Of a stretch of 64,000 bases of DNA, positions 1 through 7,701 are shown piece by piece (positions within the stretch are counted from its first letter, which is position 1; each line of letters opens with the position of its first letter). Source of the stretch: Microlunatus sp. Gsoil 973 (GTDB taxonomy: Bacteria; Actinomycetota; Actinomycetes; Propionibacteriales; Propionibacteriaceae). The notes beneath the pieces were generated by a model. The model was not told the origin of the DNA, did no database searches, and worked only from the letters and a program-made list of their open reading frames with translations. The stretch is taken from contig NZ_CP046122.1 in assembly GCF_009707365.1 (NCBI RefSeq), positions 4,216,001 through 4,280,000 of the forward strand. The letters run 5' to 3'. The translations under genes and the position numbers were made by a program.

Positions 1-1496
1 ACGCCGACGATCCCGAACCGCTCCAGAACCGGGATGTCACCGGGAGCCGTCGGTGCCACCCGGCGGGCCGCGCGTGCCCGATCCAGTTCGCTGAGCGCCA
101 GCAACCGCGCGTCGGCGGGATCCAGGTGATGGGCCACCAGGTCGACCGGACCGCGTGGGGTGTCGACGTGCACACTGGCCAGCCGCAGCCAGCGCTGCAG
201 GGGACCGCGGGTGATGCGCACCGATTGCACCTTGGCGTGGGGCACCAGGTCGGTGCTGCGGTTCAGGAACCCGTGACGGCTGACGATCACGGCCGCGTTC
301 CAGCCGTAACGCAGCGTCCAGCCGTCGAACCAGCGGATCAACCGCGCCCGCCGCGGCGACGGATGGAGGTCGAGCCGGTCCAGATCCGCACCGGGTAGCA
401 CCCGGGTCAACGCCGTCCTGACCTGGGCGTCGTCGGCGACGGGCAACAGGATGCTAGAGACGTCGGTACGGTTCTCGTCGCGTCCGCTGCTGGCGCCGTA
501 ACCCAGCACATCGATATCCACCCGGGACCACCCGAAGGGTCGCCAGAGGATCGGCTGGGCGATGCGTACGCCCTGGATCCGGTTCAACGGCAGCGACTGG
601 CTGGTCAGGTTGGTCAGCCCGCGGGTGATCCGCAGACCTCGGGAGGATTCGGCGAGGGTGTAGTTGAACTGGGCGGCCACCCGCCGGCTGACCAGACCGA
701 ACCCCGCGAAGACCATCGGGATGAGGCCGGCCAGGCTGACCACCGGCTGGCCGAGGACGGCGCCGACGATGAGCAGGACGATCAACACCATGATCGTCCA
801 CAGGAACTCGGTGGACAGGACGAAACCGGCGATCAGTCGAGCCGGCGTGATGGTGACCAGTCTCCGTTCCGATGCGCTGAGGTCGGTCAGCGCGCTGGCC
901 CGGGGCAGCGTCGACGAGCCGGCCATCGTCACCCGGTCGCCGTGTGCCCTGGCCAGCAGGTAGTCCCGGATCTGGGTGCCGTGTTGCCGGGTCAGATAGC
1001 GCAGGGTCGTCCTGCTGTCCCCGGCTCCGGCCTCGATCCGCAACTCAACCAGGCCGAAGACGCGCGCCGCCAACGGCTGCACGATGTCGACGGACTGGAT
1101 CCGTTCGAACGAGATCCGGCGGGAGCGTTTGGCCAGCCAGCCGGTCTCCACCCGCAGCTCGTCGTCGTCGATCACGAACCGCGTGAAGTACCAGGTGACG
1201 AAGCCCGCCGCCGCGGCGAGCACGACGATGCCGAAGACGATCAGCACCAGCCAACCGAAGCCGAGCCGGAGCAGATCCTTGATCGGCGACTCGCCGCTAC
1301 CGTCGGGGACCAGTTGCCGCCCGACACCGAACACGATCACCAGCAACACCACCCAACCGCGGATCAGCGGGGTGAGCGGATGAGGCCGGGCGGTCTCCTT
1401 GACGCGTGGGGCCGTCGGGGAGGGCGGAAGGCGGGCCGGTGACGGGGGTTGCGACGCGGCCGGCGGCCGGGACGGAGACGGAGGCGGAGACGTCAT
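1..1496 (-). CDS. PH domain-containing membrane protein (YdbT-like), 3' end outside window
   Basis: About 498 codons are visible and the gene runs off the left edge, so the C-terminus is missing. After a proline/serine-rich N-terminus come two hydrophobic segments (about residues 45-65 and 80-105). A first bacterial PH-like domain follows, with a typical stretch reading SFERIQSVDIVQP. Two more membrane segments lie near 235-285, then a second repeat (LPLNRIQGVRIAQP) and a third (LVPHAKVQSVRITRGP). This repeated bPH2 layout with membrane helices is that of the YdbT family, which has no firmly assigned reaction. The ATG overlaps the stop of the upstream PH-domain gene (ATGA), so the two are probably translationally coupled and may act as one membrane complex. 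The family call is firm; the role is unknown. Confidence 0.85.
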   Translation of the reverse strand, partial: MTSPPPSPSRPPAASQPPSPARLPPSPTAPRVKETARPHPLTPLIRGWVVLLVIVFGVGRQLVPDGSGESPIKDLLRLGFGWLVLIVFGIVVLAAAAGFVTWYFTRFVIDDDELRVETGWLAKRSRRISFERIQSVDIVQPLAARVFGLVELRIEAGAGDSRTTLRYLTRQHGTQIRDYLLARAHGDRVTMAGSSTLPRASALTDLSASERRLVTITPARLIAGFVLSTEFLWTIMVLIVLLIVGAVLGQPVVSLAGLIPMVFAGFGLVSRRVAAQFNYTLAESSRGLRITRGLTNLTSQSLPLNRIQGVRIAQPILWRPFGWSRVDIDVLGYGASSGRDENRTDVSSILLPVADDAQVRTALTRVLPGADLDRLDLHPSPRRARLIRWFDGWTLRYGWNAAVIVSRHGFLNRSTDLVPHAKVQSVRITRGPLQRWLRLASVHVDTPRGPVDLVAHHLDPADARLLALSELDRARAARRVAPTAPGDIPVLERFGIVG

Positions 1497-2008
1497 AGAC
1501 CCGACGCCCTGGCCTCACCCAGCTCGCTCAACCGGTCTCGCAACCGGGCGGCCTCCTCGGGCAACAGACCGGGGATCGCCGCGTCGGTCGACGCGCTGGC
1601 GGTGACCAGCTGCACCGTGGCCAGGCCGTAGGCCCGCTGCAGCGGTGTGCTGCGCACTTCGACCAACTGCATCCGGCCGTACGGGACGGTGACCATGGTC
1701 CGGAAGAGCACGCCGTTGGTGATGTACAGGTCCTCCTCCCGCTCCAGGTAGCCCCAGGACGCCCAGTTGCGGCCGACGACGATCCACCGGGCGACCAGGA
1801 TCGCGGCGCCGACGACGATGATGACGCCCGCCAGCCACCACAGTCCTGCGGCCAGGCCGGCGATCAGCGCACCGGCAAGGAAGACGACGCCGATGCCGAT
1901 CACCGAGGTCAGGCGCCGCATCGAGCGGTAGTTCGGCGAAAGTCGCTGCCAGGGCGCGCCGGGCGTGGCGAACAACTCCTCCATGGTGCTCACCCGCCCA
2001 TTGTTCAC
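1493..2008 (-). CDS. PH domain-containing protein (YdbS-like)
   Basis: This is a 171-residue protein with two adjacent hydrophobic segments at about residues 33-75, followed by a bacterial PH domain (bPH2) containing YITNGVLFRTMVTVPYGRMQ and VEVRSTPLQRAYGLATVQL. The pairing of a short one-domain protein with a longer multi-domain partner is the usual YdbS/YdbT arrangement, and the downstream gene starts inside this gene's stop codon. The start given is a GTG at 2008; an in-frame GTG eight bases-plus downstream (2008-15) and an ATG at 1984 are alternatives, and no strong ribosome site separates them. The function is not established for the family; a role at the membrane is inferred from the helices. 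Confidence 0.83.
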   Translation of the reverse strand: MNNGRVSTMEELFATPGAPWQRLSPNYRSMRRLTSVIGIGVVFLAGALIAGLAAGLWWLAGVIIVVGAAILVARWIVVGRNWASWGYLEREEDLYITNGVLFRTMVTVPYGRMQLVEVRSTPLQRAYGLATVQLVTASASTDAAIPGLLPEEAARLRDRLSELGEARASGL

Positions 2009-2027
2009 GACGCCGGGCCGGGCCGGG

Positions 2028-2675
2028 TCAGCGGTTGGTCCGCTTGGCCCCGCCCTTCACGCTGACCCCGCCGAACAGGGCGACGCCCTTGATGATCAGC
2101 ACCGGTGCGCCGGGCGCCGGGTCGCCGACCTTGGAGATGTCGGTGCCGCCGAAGATGCCCATCGTCTGGTCCTGCACCTCGACGCCCTCAGGAACCTTGA
2201 CCTCCATGCCGCCGAAGCACCAGAAGCCGCTGATCTCGGTCACCGGGCTTTCGAAGACCGCCTCCCGCATGTCGAGGTCCTGGCCGCCGAACAGGGCGTA
2301 CGCCTCGATCCTGCGGCGAACCCGCCAGCGTCCCTTGCGGGTGGTGCCGCCGAAGACGGCGACCATCCGGTCGGGCGTCGGATCGGCTCCGCTGGTGTCG
2401 ATCCGGTTGTCCTGCTGCTGCCCGACCGCAGGGGCCGGCGCGCCGGTGAAGACCAGATCCTGGGTGAGCGGGATCAATTCCTCGAACGTCCTGGCTGCCA
2501 TCACCTGGCTGAGGCGCTCGTCGTGCTCCTCGCGGGTCAGCCGGCCTTCGGCGTACGCGGTGCTGAGCACGTTGGCGACCTGGTCACGGTCGGCGTCGGA
2601 GGCGCGCAAAGCCCCCGGCTGCACTCCCTGCTGGGGTGTCGGAACCTGGGATTCGGGCTGGGGCGTGGTCACCAT
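2028..2675 (-). CDS. DUF1707 and LiaF-like C-terminal domain protein
   Basis: The protein is 215 residues long. Residues about 24-75 form a DUF1707 (SHOCT-like) helical domain, recognisable from LRASDADRDQVANVLSTAYA and the EGRLTREEHDERL stretch. Residues about 105-210 contain repeated FGG-turn beta units (VFGGTTRKGRW, ALFGGQDLDM, CFGGMEVKVP, IFGGTDISK, ALFGGVSVKG), the pattern of the LiaF/YvqF C-terminal domain. There is no membrane segment. In other actinobacteria this combination is found in small proteins of unknown function sometimes linked to cell-envelope stress; nothing here proves that. It lies 19 bp upstream of the PH-domain pair on the same strand and may be co-transcribed with them. 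Confidence 0.82.
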   Translation of the reverse strand: MVTTPQPESQVPTPQQGVQPGALRASDADRDQVANVLSTAYAEGRLTREEHDERLSQVMAARTFEELIPLTQDLVFTGAPAPAVGQQQDNRIDTSGADPTPDRMVAVFGGTTRKGRWRVRRRIEAYALFGGQDLDMREAVFESPVTEISGFWCFGGMEVKVPEGVEVQDQTMGIFGGTDISKVGDPAPGAPVLIIKGVALFGGVSVKGGAKRTNR

Positions 2676-2769
2676 CCCAAGGTAGCCGGGACGGTTCGGT
2701 CGGCGCGAGGATTTGAACCCGGTTCCGGGTCTGCTTCAGGGACGGATGGGTGGTGTCCCGCGGTGGGTG

Positions 2770-3642
2770 TCACCGGCGCGAAGGCGGCTCCAGTATCGTC
2801 CGCACGGCGTACAGCTCGGGAAAGAACGTCAGTTCGAGGGCGGCGTGCAGGAAGTCGACTCCGCTGGAACCGCCGGTGCCGACCTTGTGACCGATGGTCC
2901 GCTCAACGACCTTGAGGTGCCGGAAGCGCCATTGCTGGAAGTTGTCCTCGACGTCGATCAGTTCCTCGCAGGTCTCATAGGCCGACCAGTGCCGGGGCGG
3001 ATCGGAGTAGATGATCTTGAACGTCTCCAGCAACTCGTCGTGTTGCCGGTAGGCCCGGCTGACGTCGCGGGCCAACACCGAGTCCGGCACCGGATAACCC
3101 TGTCGTGCCAGGTGCCGCACGAACTCGTCGTACAGGCTCGGCGACTCGAGCAGCGCCATCAGCTTCGCCTCCGCCTGTTGATCATGACTGAAGACAGCGA
3201 TCATCTCGGCGTTCTTGTTGCCGAGGATGAACTCCACGGCCCGGTACTGATAGGACTGGAAGCCGGACGAGGTCGCCAGGAAGTCGCGGAACTCCAGATA
3301 TTCGCTGGGCGTCAGGGTGGACAGGACCGACCACTGGTCGGTGAGCGTGTGCTGGATGTGTTTGACGCGGGCCAGCCGTTTGAGCGCCAGCGGGATCTGG
3401 TCGGTGCGGAATCCGTCGCGGGCGCTGACCAGTTCGTGCAACATCAACTTCAGCCACAGCTCGCTGGTCTGGTGTTGGATGATGAACAGCAACTCGTCGT
3501 GGTGCACGGGGCGGGAGCGCGGATGCTGGGCACCCAGGATCTCGTCCAGGTGCAGGTATTCGGCGTAGGACAGCCGTCCGGGTTCCCGGTCGATCCCGTC
3601 CTCCAACGGTCGCTGGTTCGCTGGTGCGTCGCCGATCATCAC
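2770..3642 (-). CDS. kynA: Tryptophan 2,3-dioxygenase
   Basis: This haem enzyme opens the indole ring of L-tryptophan with O2 to give N-formylkynurenine, the first step of the kynurenine pathway. At 290 residues it has the normal family length. Diagnostic stretches are FIIQHQTSELWLKL (about residues 53-66, with the active-site histidine), SGFQSYQYR (substrate pocket) and the C-terminal RHLKVVERTIGHKVGTGGSSG region, where the histidine is the expected proximal haem ligand and GTGGSSG contacts substrate. The listed start is GTG; an ATG follows immediately. No kynurenine formamidase or kynureninase gene is beside it, so the rest of the pathway must lie elsewhere. It is transcribed away from the tRNA gene. 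Confidence 0.95.
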   Translation of the reverse strand: MMIGDAPANQRPLEDGIDREPGRLSYAEYLHLDEILGAQHPRSRPVHHDELLFIIQHQTSELWLKLMLHELVSARDGFRTDQIPLALKRLARVKHIQHTLTDQWSVLSTLTPSEYLEFRDFLATSSGFQSYQYRAVEFILGNKNAEMIAVFSHDQQAEAKLMALLESPSLYDEFVRHLARQGYPVPDSVLARDVSRAYRQHDELLETFKIIYSDPPRHWSAYETCEELIDVEDNFQQWRFRHLKVVERTIGHKVGTGGSSGVDFLHAALELTFFPELYAVRTILEPPSRR

Positions 3643-3727
3643 CCCATCTTGTCGCCGGGCCTCGGCCCAGTCCAGCAGGCGCCGGGCGACGCCCGGCGGT
3701 GATCGGGCATCGGCCGCCCGGATTGTG

Positions 3728-3733
3728 TAGACT
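3728..3733 (+). promoter_or_regulatory. Putative -10 element of the tRNA-Gly promoter
   Basis: TAGACT fits the actinobacterial -10 consensus TANNNT and lies about 24 bases before the mature tRNA 5' end. No convincing -35 is seen. This is an inference from position and sequence only. Confidence 0.35.
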
Positions 3734-3757
3734 CCGAGGCCGCAGTCAGTGCTGCGT

Positions 3758-3828
3758 GCGGGTGTAGTTCATCGGTAGAACGCGACCTTCCCAAGGTCGA
3801 GAGGCGGGTTCGACTCCCGTCACCCGCT
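3758..3828 (+). tRNA. tRNA-Gly (anticodon CCC)
   Basis: The 71-nt sequence folds as a standard cloverleaf. The acceptor arms GCGGGTG and CACCCGC pair fully. The anticodon stem CGACC/GGTCG encloses the loop TTCCCAA, giving anticodon CCC, which reads GGG. The T arm contains GGGTTCGACTCCC. The discriminator base is T, as expected for bacterial tRNA-Gly, and CCA is not encoded. A short hairpin follows immediately downstream (3829-3845) and could end the transcript. Confidence 0.95.
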
Positions 3829-3845
3829 CCCTCTTCCGCCGAGGG
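3829..3845 (+). terminator. Possible terminator hairpin after tRNA-Gly
   Basis: CCCTC (3829-3833) and GAGGG (3841-3845) are separated by a 7-base loop directly after the tRNA 3' end. There is no T-tract, which is common in high-GC genomes; the stem is short, so support is modest. Confidence 0.35.
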
Positions 3846-4199
3846 GTCACAAAATCCCTAATCTGGGCGGCGTGTCGCCGCCATCCGTGGCGTCGTCGAT
3901 CAGTCTGGTGGGCGCCGGCCATCCTTGGCCCCTCCGTCTCGTACGCCTACCTGTGCGTCCGACCCGCCCCCGCAAGGTCAAACGTTGATCGTGTGGCGGT
4001 CCGCCCCGGCGTGTCGGAGCCGTACGGTCAAACCTTGACTTTCGGGAACGGGGAAGAACTCGGGATCGGGGATGGCGGTCGGCGTCGCCGGGTCGAGGCC
4101 GCCGGATCGTCGGTCGGGATCGTCGGTCGGGATCGTCGGTCGGGATCGCGAATCGATCGTCGCGGTTGAGCCGCTGATTCGGAGATCGCCGCAGTACAT
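3846..4199. repeat. Gene-free stretch with a 13-bp tandem repeat (4105-4143)
   Basis: No credible coding region is seen between the tRNA and the alpha-galactosidase end. Within it, GATCGTCGGTCGG is repeated three times head-to-tail at 4105-4117, 4118-4130 and 4131-4143, followed by a broken fourth copy. Short open frames here are arginine-rich and frame-symmetrical, as expected of noncoding high-GC DNA. Confidence 0.7.
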
Positions 4200-4505
4200 C
4201 CTCGGCGGCGCACCGTTTACTCGTCCTCGCACCGTTTACTCGGCGGCGCACCGGTAACTCGACCGCGCACCCGTTGCAGCCGGTGCGCGGTCGAGTTACC
4301 GGTGCGGCGCGGAGTAAAGGGTGCGCGGCCGAGCTGCTGGTGCGGCCGTGCTACTGGTGCGGCCGATCTACCGGTGCGGCGCGGAGTAAAGGGTGTGCGG
4401 CCGAGCTGCTCGTGCGGCCGGGCTGCTGGTGCGGTCGATCTACTGGTGCGGCGACGAGCAAAGGGTGCGGCGACGAGCGAGGCGGGCGACGAGCGCGTTG
4501 CGGTG
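4200..4505. repeat. Intergenic repeat island: head-to-head arrays of a 17-19 bp unit
   Basis: The island is built from a degenerate 17-19 bp unit beginning GGTGCG, for example GGTGCGGCGCGGAGTAAAG (seen twice) and GGTGCGGCCGATCTACC. About ten units point rightwards from 4282; at least three point leftwards before 4271. The two arms meet at a perfect 21-bp inverted repeat (4251-4271 and 4282-4302) with a 10-base spacer. The same unit family recurs at 28283-28442. No open frame with coding character is present and there is no transposase, so this is a noncoding repeat family of unknown role, not a mobile element I can name. Confidence 0.8.
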
Positions 4506-4539
4506 TGGATCGGACGAGAGCATCGGCGCTGTGCCCGGG

Positions 4540-6642
4540 TTACCCGGTGATCCGGTAGAGCCGAGCGGCGGGGCCCGTCGGCGCCCGGAGTTCGAGCTGT
4601 GTCCCGTCGAGGGTCGTACCCCAATCGGCGACGATCCCGGGTTCCGGGTAGAGCTGCTCGACGGCCTGCGGCTGCCGGGCCAGCCCGGAAAGATCCAGGC
4701 GTACGTTCTCGGCGGCGTCCGCCTGCCGCCAGGCGATCAGATACGCGACGTCGTCGGCATCCAAGGCAATCGTGGTCCAGGGCTCGGCCCAACGGGGCAG
4801 ACCGGTCGGGAAGCGGGGAGTCGACCGGACAAGATCCTCGCGGAGTTCTTTGTGGACGGCGATCCCGGAGCTCACCAGCGCGCGCTGCGCAGCCGACAGC
4901 CGATCCAACGGCCCTGACTGGTACAGCCGTCCGGCGAGCCCGGTGCACGTCGTGAAGATGATCAGTTCGTCGGACATGTCGGGCTGCGGGTACGCCCAGT
5001 TGCCGGCCTGTTCGGGCAGGATGTGCGCCAGTGCGCCGACGGCGATCGCCGGGTAGAGGAGCGGGTTCTCCTGGTCCGACGTCGACTGCAGGGCGAGCCG
5101 GGAGAGCATCGCGAAATCCGAGCGCATGGCCCCGGATCCGCAGTTCTCGATGATCAACTCCGGATGCCGGTCCAGCAGGGCGTCCAGCCAGCGCAGCTGC
5201 GCCCGGTTGTGCTCCAACAGGCCGTGACCGACCGAGGGCGCATCGAGGTCCGTGCCCGCGCCGGGCGTCACGTTGTAGTCGAACTTGAAGTAGCCGACAC
5301 CAAGATCATTGATCAGTCGATCGACGGCCGAATCCAGATGGGCCACCGCATCGGGGCTGCGCAGATCGAGCAGGTATCGGTCGCGTTCCCGGATGCGTAC
5401 GCCGCCGCGCTGCAGGAACGCCGAATCCGGTAGGGCCTCTGCCGCCCGGCTCGTGGTGCCGACGACCTCGGGCTCCATCCACAGTCCCGGCACCATGCCG
5501 CGGTCCCTGATGTGGTCGAGGACGAACCGCAAACTCCGTGGAAAGCGGACCGTCGACGGCTCCCAGTCTCCGACACTGGCCCACCAGCCGGCCGTGTCGT
5601 CGTACCAGCCGGCATCGATACAGAAGTATTCGGCACCGGACTCGGCCGCACTGTCGATCAGTGGCAGCAACTTGTCCTCGGACGGATCACCCATCAACGT
5701 GTTCATGTAGTCGTTGAAGATCACCGGCAGCGTGCTGTTCTGCCGATGGTCACGACGGGCGGACCGCCGGTGGTCCGCCAGTCGTCCGAACGCGTCGTCC
5801 ATGGTGTCTGCCACCGCGATGGTGACCGGGACAGAGGTGAAGCTGTGATCGGCATCCACCGTGAACGACCAGTGATGCCGGACGTCGGTCGGACCGAGCA
5901 ATGCAAGGTACGCGCTCGGACCATGATCGGATCGCAGCTCGCCGACCTCGGCCAGCCACCCGCCGTTGTGCTCGATCTGCCAGGCCAGTGTGCGGCCGCT
6001 GACTCGATTGCGTACGGCTCCGGCAGGGTTGACGGCGCCCGAACTCCAGGTCCCGATGGACGAGGTCACGACGGCGTCCCGAATGGTCTCGCCGCGGGCC
6101 GAGGCGTCGATCCGGGAGAGCGCGGGCGCCCGCAGTGGCTGGGTCGACCAGCGGTTCTCAGCCGCCCAGCTGGAGGCTGCCGACCACACGTCGAGGTTGT
6201 TCGCGTCCTGGCTGACCACCGCCGACGTCGCCAGACTGGTGACCGCCCAGAGGATCATCGGCTCCGCTCCTCGGGGCATCGACACCTCGGTCTGGGACCG
6301 GACGGCCGCGACCCCCGGGAAGCTACTGAACCGGCTGATCACCACCAGCCCCGACTCCGGGTCCGATTGGGTGATGGCCAACTCCGACTGTCCGTCGGCG
6401 GAGTGCGAGACGTAGCGCAGCCGGCTGCCGAGATGCGTGCCGGTGTGCCGGGCGCCGGTGCCCCAGGTCTGGTTGCCCCAGCGCGGCGTCAGGATCTCCA
6501 CCAGTGGCTGCCCGGCGCGCTCAGTGGATCCGGATGGCTCGCCGACGTCGTGTAGGTCGACCAGCCGGATCGGTCCGTCCTCGCCTCCGTCGAACCGCAG
6601 AACCGTTGTGCCGTTGTCCCAGGTGATCACCACATCGCCCAC
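4540..6642 (-). CDS. Alpha-galactosidase, glycoside hydrolase family 36
   Basis: The enzyme should hydrolyse terminal alpha-1,6-linked galactose from oligosaccharides such as melibiose or raffinose with retention of configuration. The 700-residue length is typical of GH36. An N-terminal beta-sandwich is followed by the TIM barrel, with EYFCIDAGWYDD and GMVPGLWMEPEVV in the central strands. The nucleophile is the aspartate of YFKFDYN (about residue 452) and the acid/base is the aspartate of STSDQEN (about residue 522). A small beta domain closes the C-terminus. No signal peptide is seen, so it is cytoplasmic. Translation starts at GTG 6642. No sugar transporter is adjacent, so the physiological substrate is not clear from context. 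Confidence 0.9.
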   Translation of the reverse strand: MGDVVITWDNGTTVLRFDGGEDGPIRLVDLHDVGEPSGSTERAGQPLVEILTPRWGNQTWGTGARHTGTHLGSRLRYVSHSADGQSELAITQSDPESGLVVISRFSSFPGVAAVRSQTEVSMPRGAEPMILWAVTSLATSAVVSQDANNLDVWSAASSWAAENRWSTQPLRAPALSRIDASARGETIRDAVVTSSIGTWSSGAVNPAGAVRNRVSGRTLAWQIEHNGGWLAEVGELRSDHGPSAYLALLGPTDVRHHWSFTVDADHSFTSVPVTIAVADTMDDAFGRLADHRRSARRDHRQNSTLPVIFNDYMNTLMGDPSEDKLLPLIDSAAESGAEYFCIDAGWYDDTAGWWASVGDWEPSTVRFPRSLRFVLDHIRDRGMVPGLWMEPEVVGTTSRAAEALPDSAFLQRGGVRIRERDRYLLDLRSPDAVAHLDSAVDRLINDLGVGYFKFDYNVTPGAGTDLDAPSVGHGLLEHNRAQLRWLDALLDRHPELIIENCGSGAMRSDFAMLSRLALQSTSDQENPLLYPAIAVGALAHILPEQAGNWAYPQPDMSDELIIFTTCTGLAGRLYQSGPLDRLSAAQRALVSSGIAVHKELREDLVRSTPRFPTGLPRWAEPWTTIALDADDVAYLIAWRQADAAENVRLDLSGLARQPQAVEQLYPEPGIVADWGTTLDGTQLELRAPTGPAARLYRITG

Positions 6643-6749
6643 GCTAGGGCAAGATCATCATCTCCGCGCGGCGGGGTAGCGGGCGGGGGCGACACCGCGG
6701 TGTGACACACGGTGCTTGACCTCGCAGATGCTCGTCTATCGTCGGTTCC
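6643..6749. promoter_or_regulatory. Divergent promoter region
   Basis: The alpha-galactosidase and nucleotidyltransferase genes diverge from this 107-bp gap. On the plus strand TTGACC near 6717 and TATCGT near 6738 resemble -35 and -10 boxes, but the spacing is about 15 bases, shorter than ideal. I see no clear operator. Confidence 0.3.
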
Positions 6750-7496
6750 ATGCACCGGGACGAGGTACGCGATCGGCTGCTTCGGCTGGCAGCGAACGAT
6801 CCGGTGATCATCGGCGCGGCGATCACCGGGTCCGGCGCGACCGGAGCAGCGGACAGCTGGTCGGACCTGGACCTGGCACTCGGCGTCGGTGATCACGACC
6901 TGGCGGCCGTGCTCGACCGTTGGACCCGGATTATGATCGAGGAGTTCGGCGCACTGCACCACTGGGATCTGCCGGCAGCGGACTGGATCTACCGGGTGTT
7001 CCTGCTGCCCGGACTCCTCGAGGTCGATCTCGGCTTCGCCCCGACGGGTCAGTGGGGGCCGCGTGCCGACAGTTGGCGGACGATTTTCGGCGACCCGATT
7101 GATCAGCGGGAGGAGTCCCCGGTCGTCGACGTACGCACCTGGACCGGGTATCTGTGGCACCACCTGCTGCACGCCCGGACTGCGACGGAACGCGGACACG
7201 GTCTGCAGGCTGCCTACTGGATCGGCGCGGCGCGGGAGCTGATCATCGAATCGGCCTGTCGGCGTCATGGCCTGCCGACCGCGTACGGCAAGGGAGCCCA
7301 CCTATTGCCATATGACCTGCGCACCGCTCTGGGGTCGACCCTGGTCGGGTCGGTCAGCCGGACCGAGCTTCGCCGCGCAACCCGCGAGCTGCTGCGGGCC
7401 GCCAGGGCCGAACTGCAGGCGGTGGACCCGCCGGCGGCAGAGGTTCTGCTGCCCGCGCTTGCGCCGCTTGGCGGGGCGGGTGACCTGCCGAGCTGA
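6750..7496 (+). CDS. Nucleotidyltransferase domain-containing protein
   Basis: The protein has 248 residues. Near the N-terminus, ITGSGATGAADSWSDLDLAL (about residues 25-44) is the GS...SDxDL signature of DNA polymerase beta-like nucleotidyltransferases, in which the two aspartates bind the metal. The remainder is helical, with a stretch reading HHLLHARTATERGHGLQAAYWIGAARELI that resembles the C-terminal domain of streptomycin/kanamycin-type nucleotidyltransferases. The substrate cannot be read from the sequence; an aminoglycoside target is possible but not shown. It stands alone, divergent from the alpha-galactosidase and 205 bp upstream of the next operon. Confidence 0.8.
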   Translation: MHRDEVRDRLLRLAANDPVIIGAAITGSGATGAADSWSDLDLALGVGDHDLAAVLDRWTRIMIEEFGALHHWDLPAADWIYRVFLLPGLLEVDLGFAPTGQWGPRADSWRTIFGDPIDQREESPVVDVRTWTGYLWHHLLHARTATERGHGLQAAYWIGAARELIIESACRRHGLPTAYGKGAHLLPYDLRTALGSTLVGSVSRTELRRATRELLRAARAELQAVDPPAAEVLLPALAPLGGAGDLPS

Positions 7497-7609
7497 CCCT
7501 CCCGCGACGGCGCGGCTCCACACCCCTGGCGACCCGGGTTGATCGGTTGAACCGTCCGACACTCCGTGACCCCGGGTTCACCTCAGACGGAGAAAGGCGT
7601 ATCTTCACC

Positions 7610-7665
7610 CCTGGGCTTAGCGCACGATCGGTCGCTAAAATGCCCAGGTCCGGGCTGAGGCCCGG
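7610..7665 (+). promoter_or_regulatory. Two adjacent hairpins in the leader of the CHC-CoA-type operon
   Basis: CCTGGGC-TTAGCG (7610-7622) pairs with CGCTAA (7633-7638) and GCCCAGG (7642-7648), a long interrupted stem. A second stem, CCGGGC-TGAG-GCCCGG, lies at 7650-7665, and the start codon follows at 7702. They could be an operator, an attenuator, or a terminator of the upstream gene. No leader peptide or known riboswitch pattern is recognised. Confidence 0.45.
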
Positions 7666-7701
7666 GTCTGCCCTATCGGCGAACCACAGGAGTCGATCTC
7701 G

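Noticed and set aside
2696-2735. A tRNA T-arm-like sequence on the minus strand (GGTTCAAATCCTCGCGCC)
   Set aside because: The T stem has a mismatch and no D arm, anticodon arm or matching 5' acceptor is found upstream, so it is not a tRNA gene; a short ACCCG/CGGGT hairpin there is equally weak as a terminator.
4200-4505. Possible CRISPR array or MITE
   Set aside because: Units vary in length and orientation, there are no spacers, no terminal inverted repeats bounding the whole island, and no target-site duplication that I can see.
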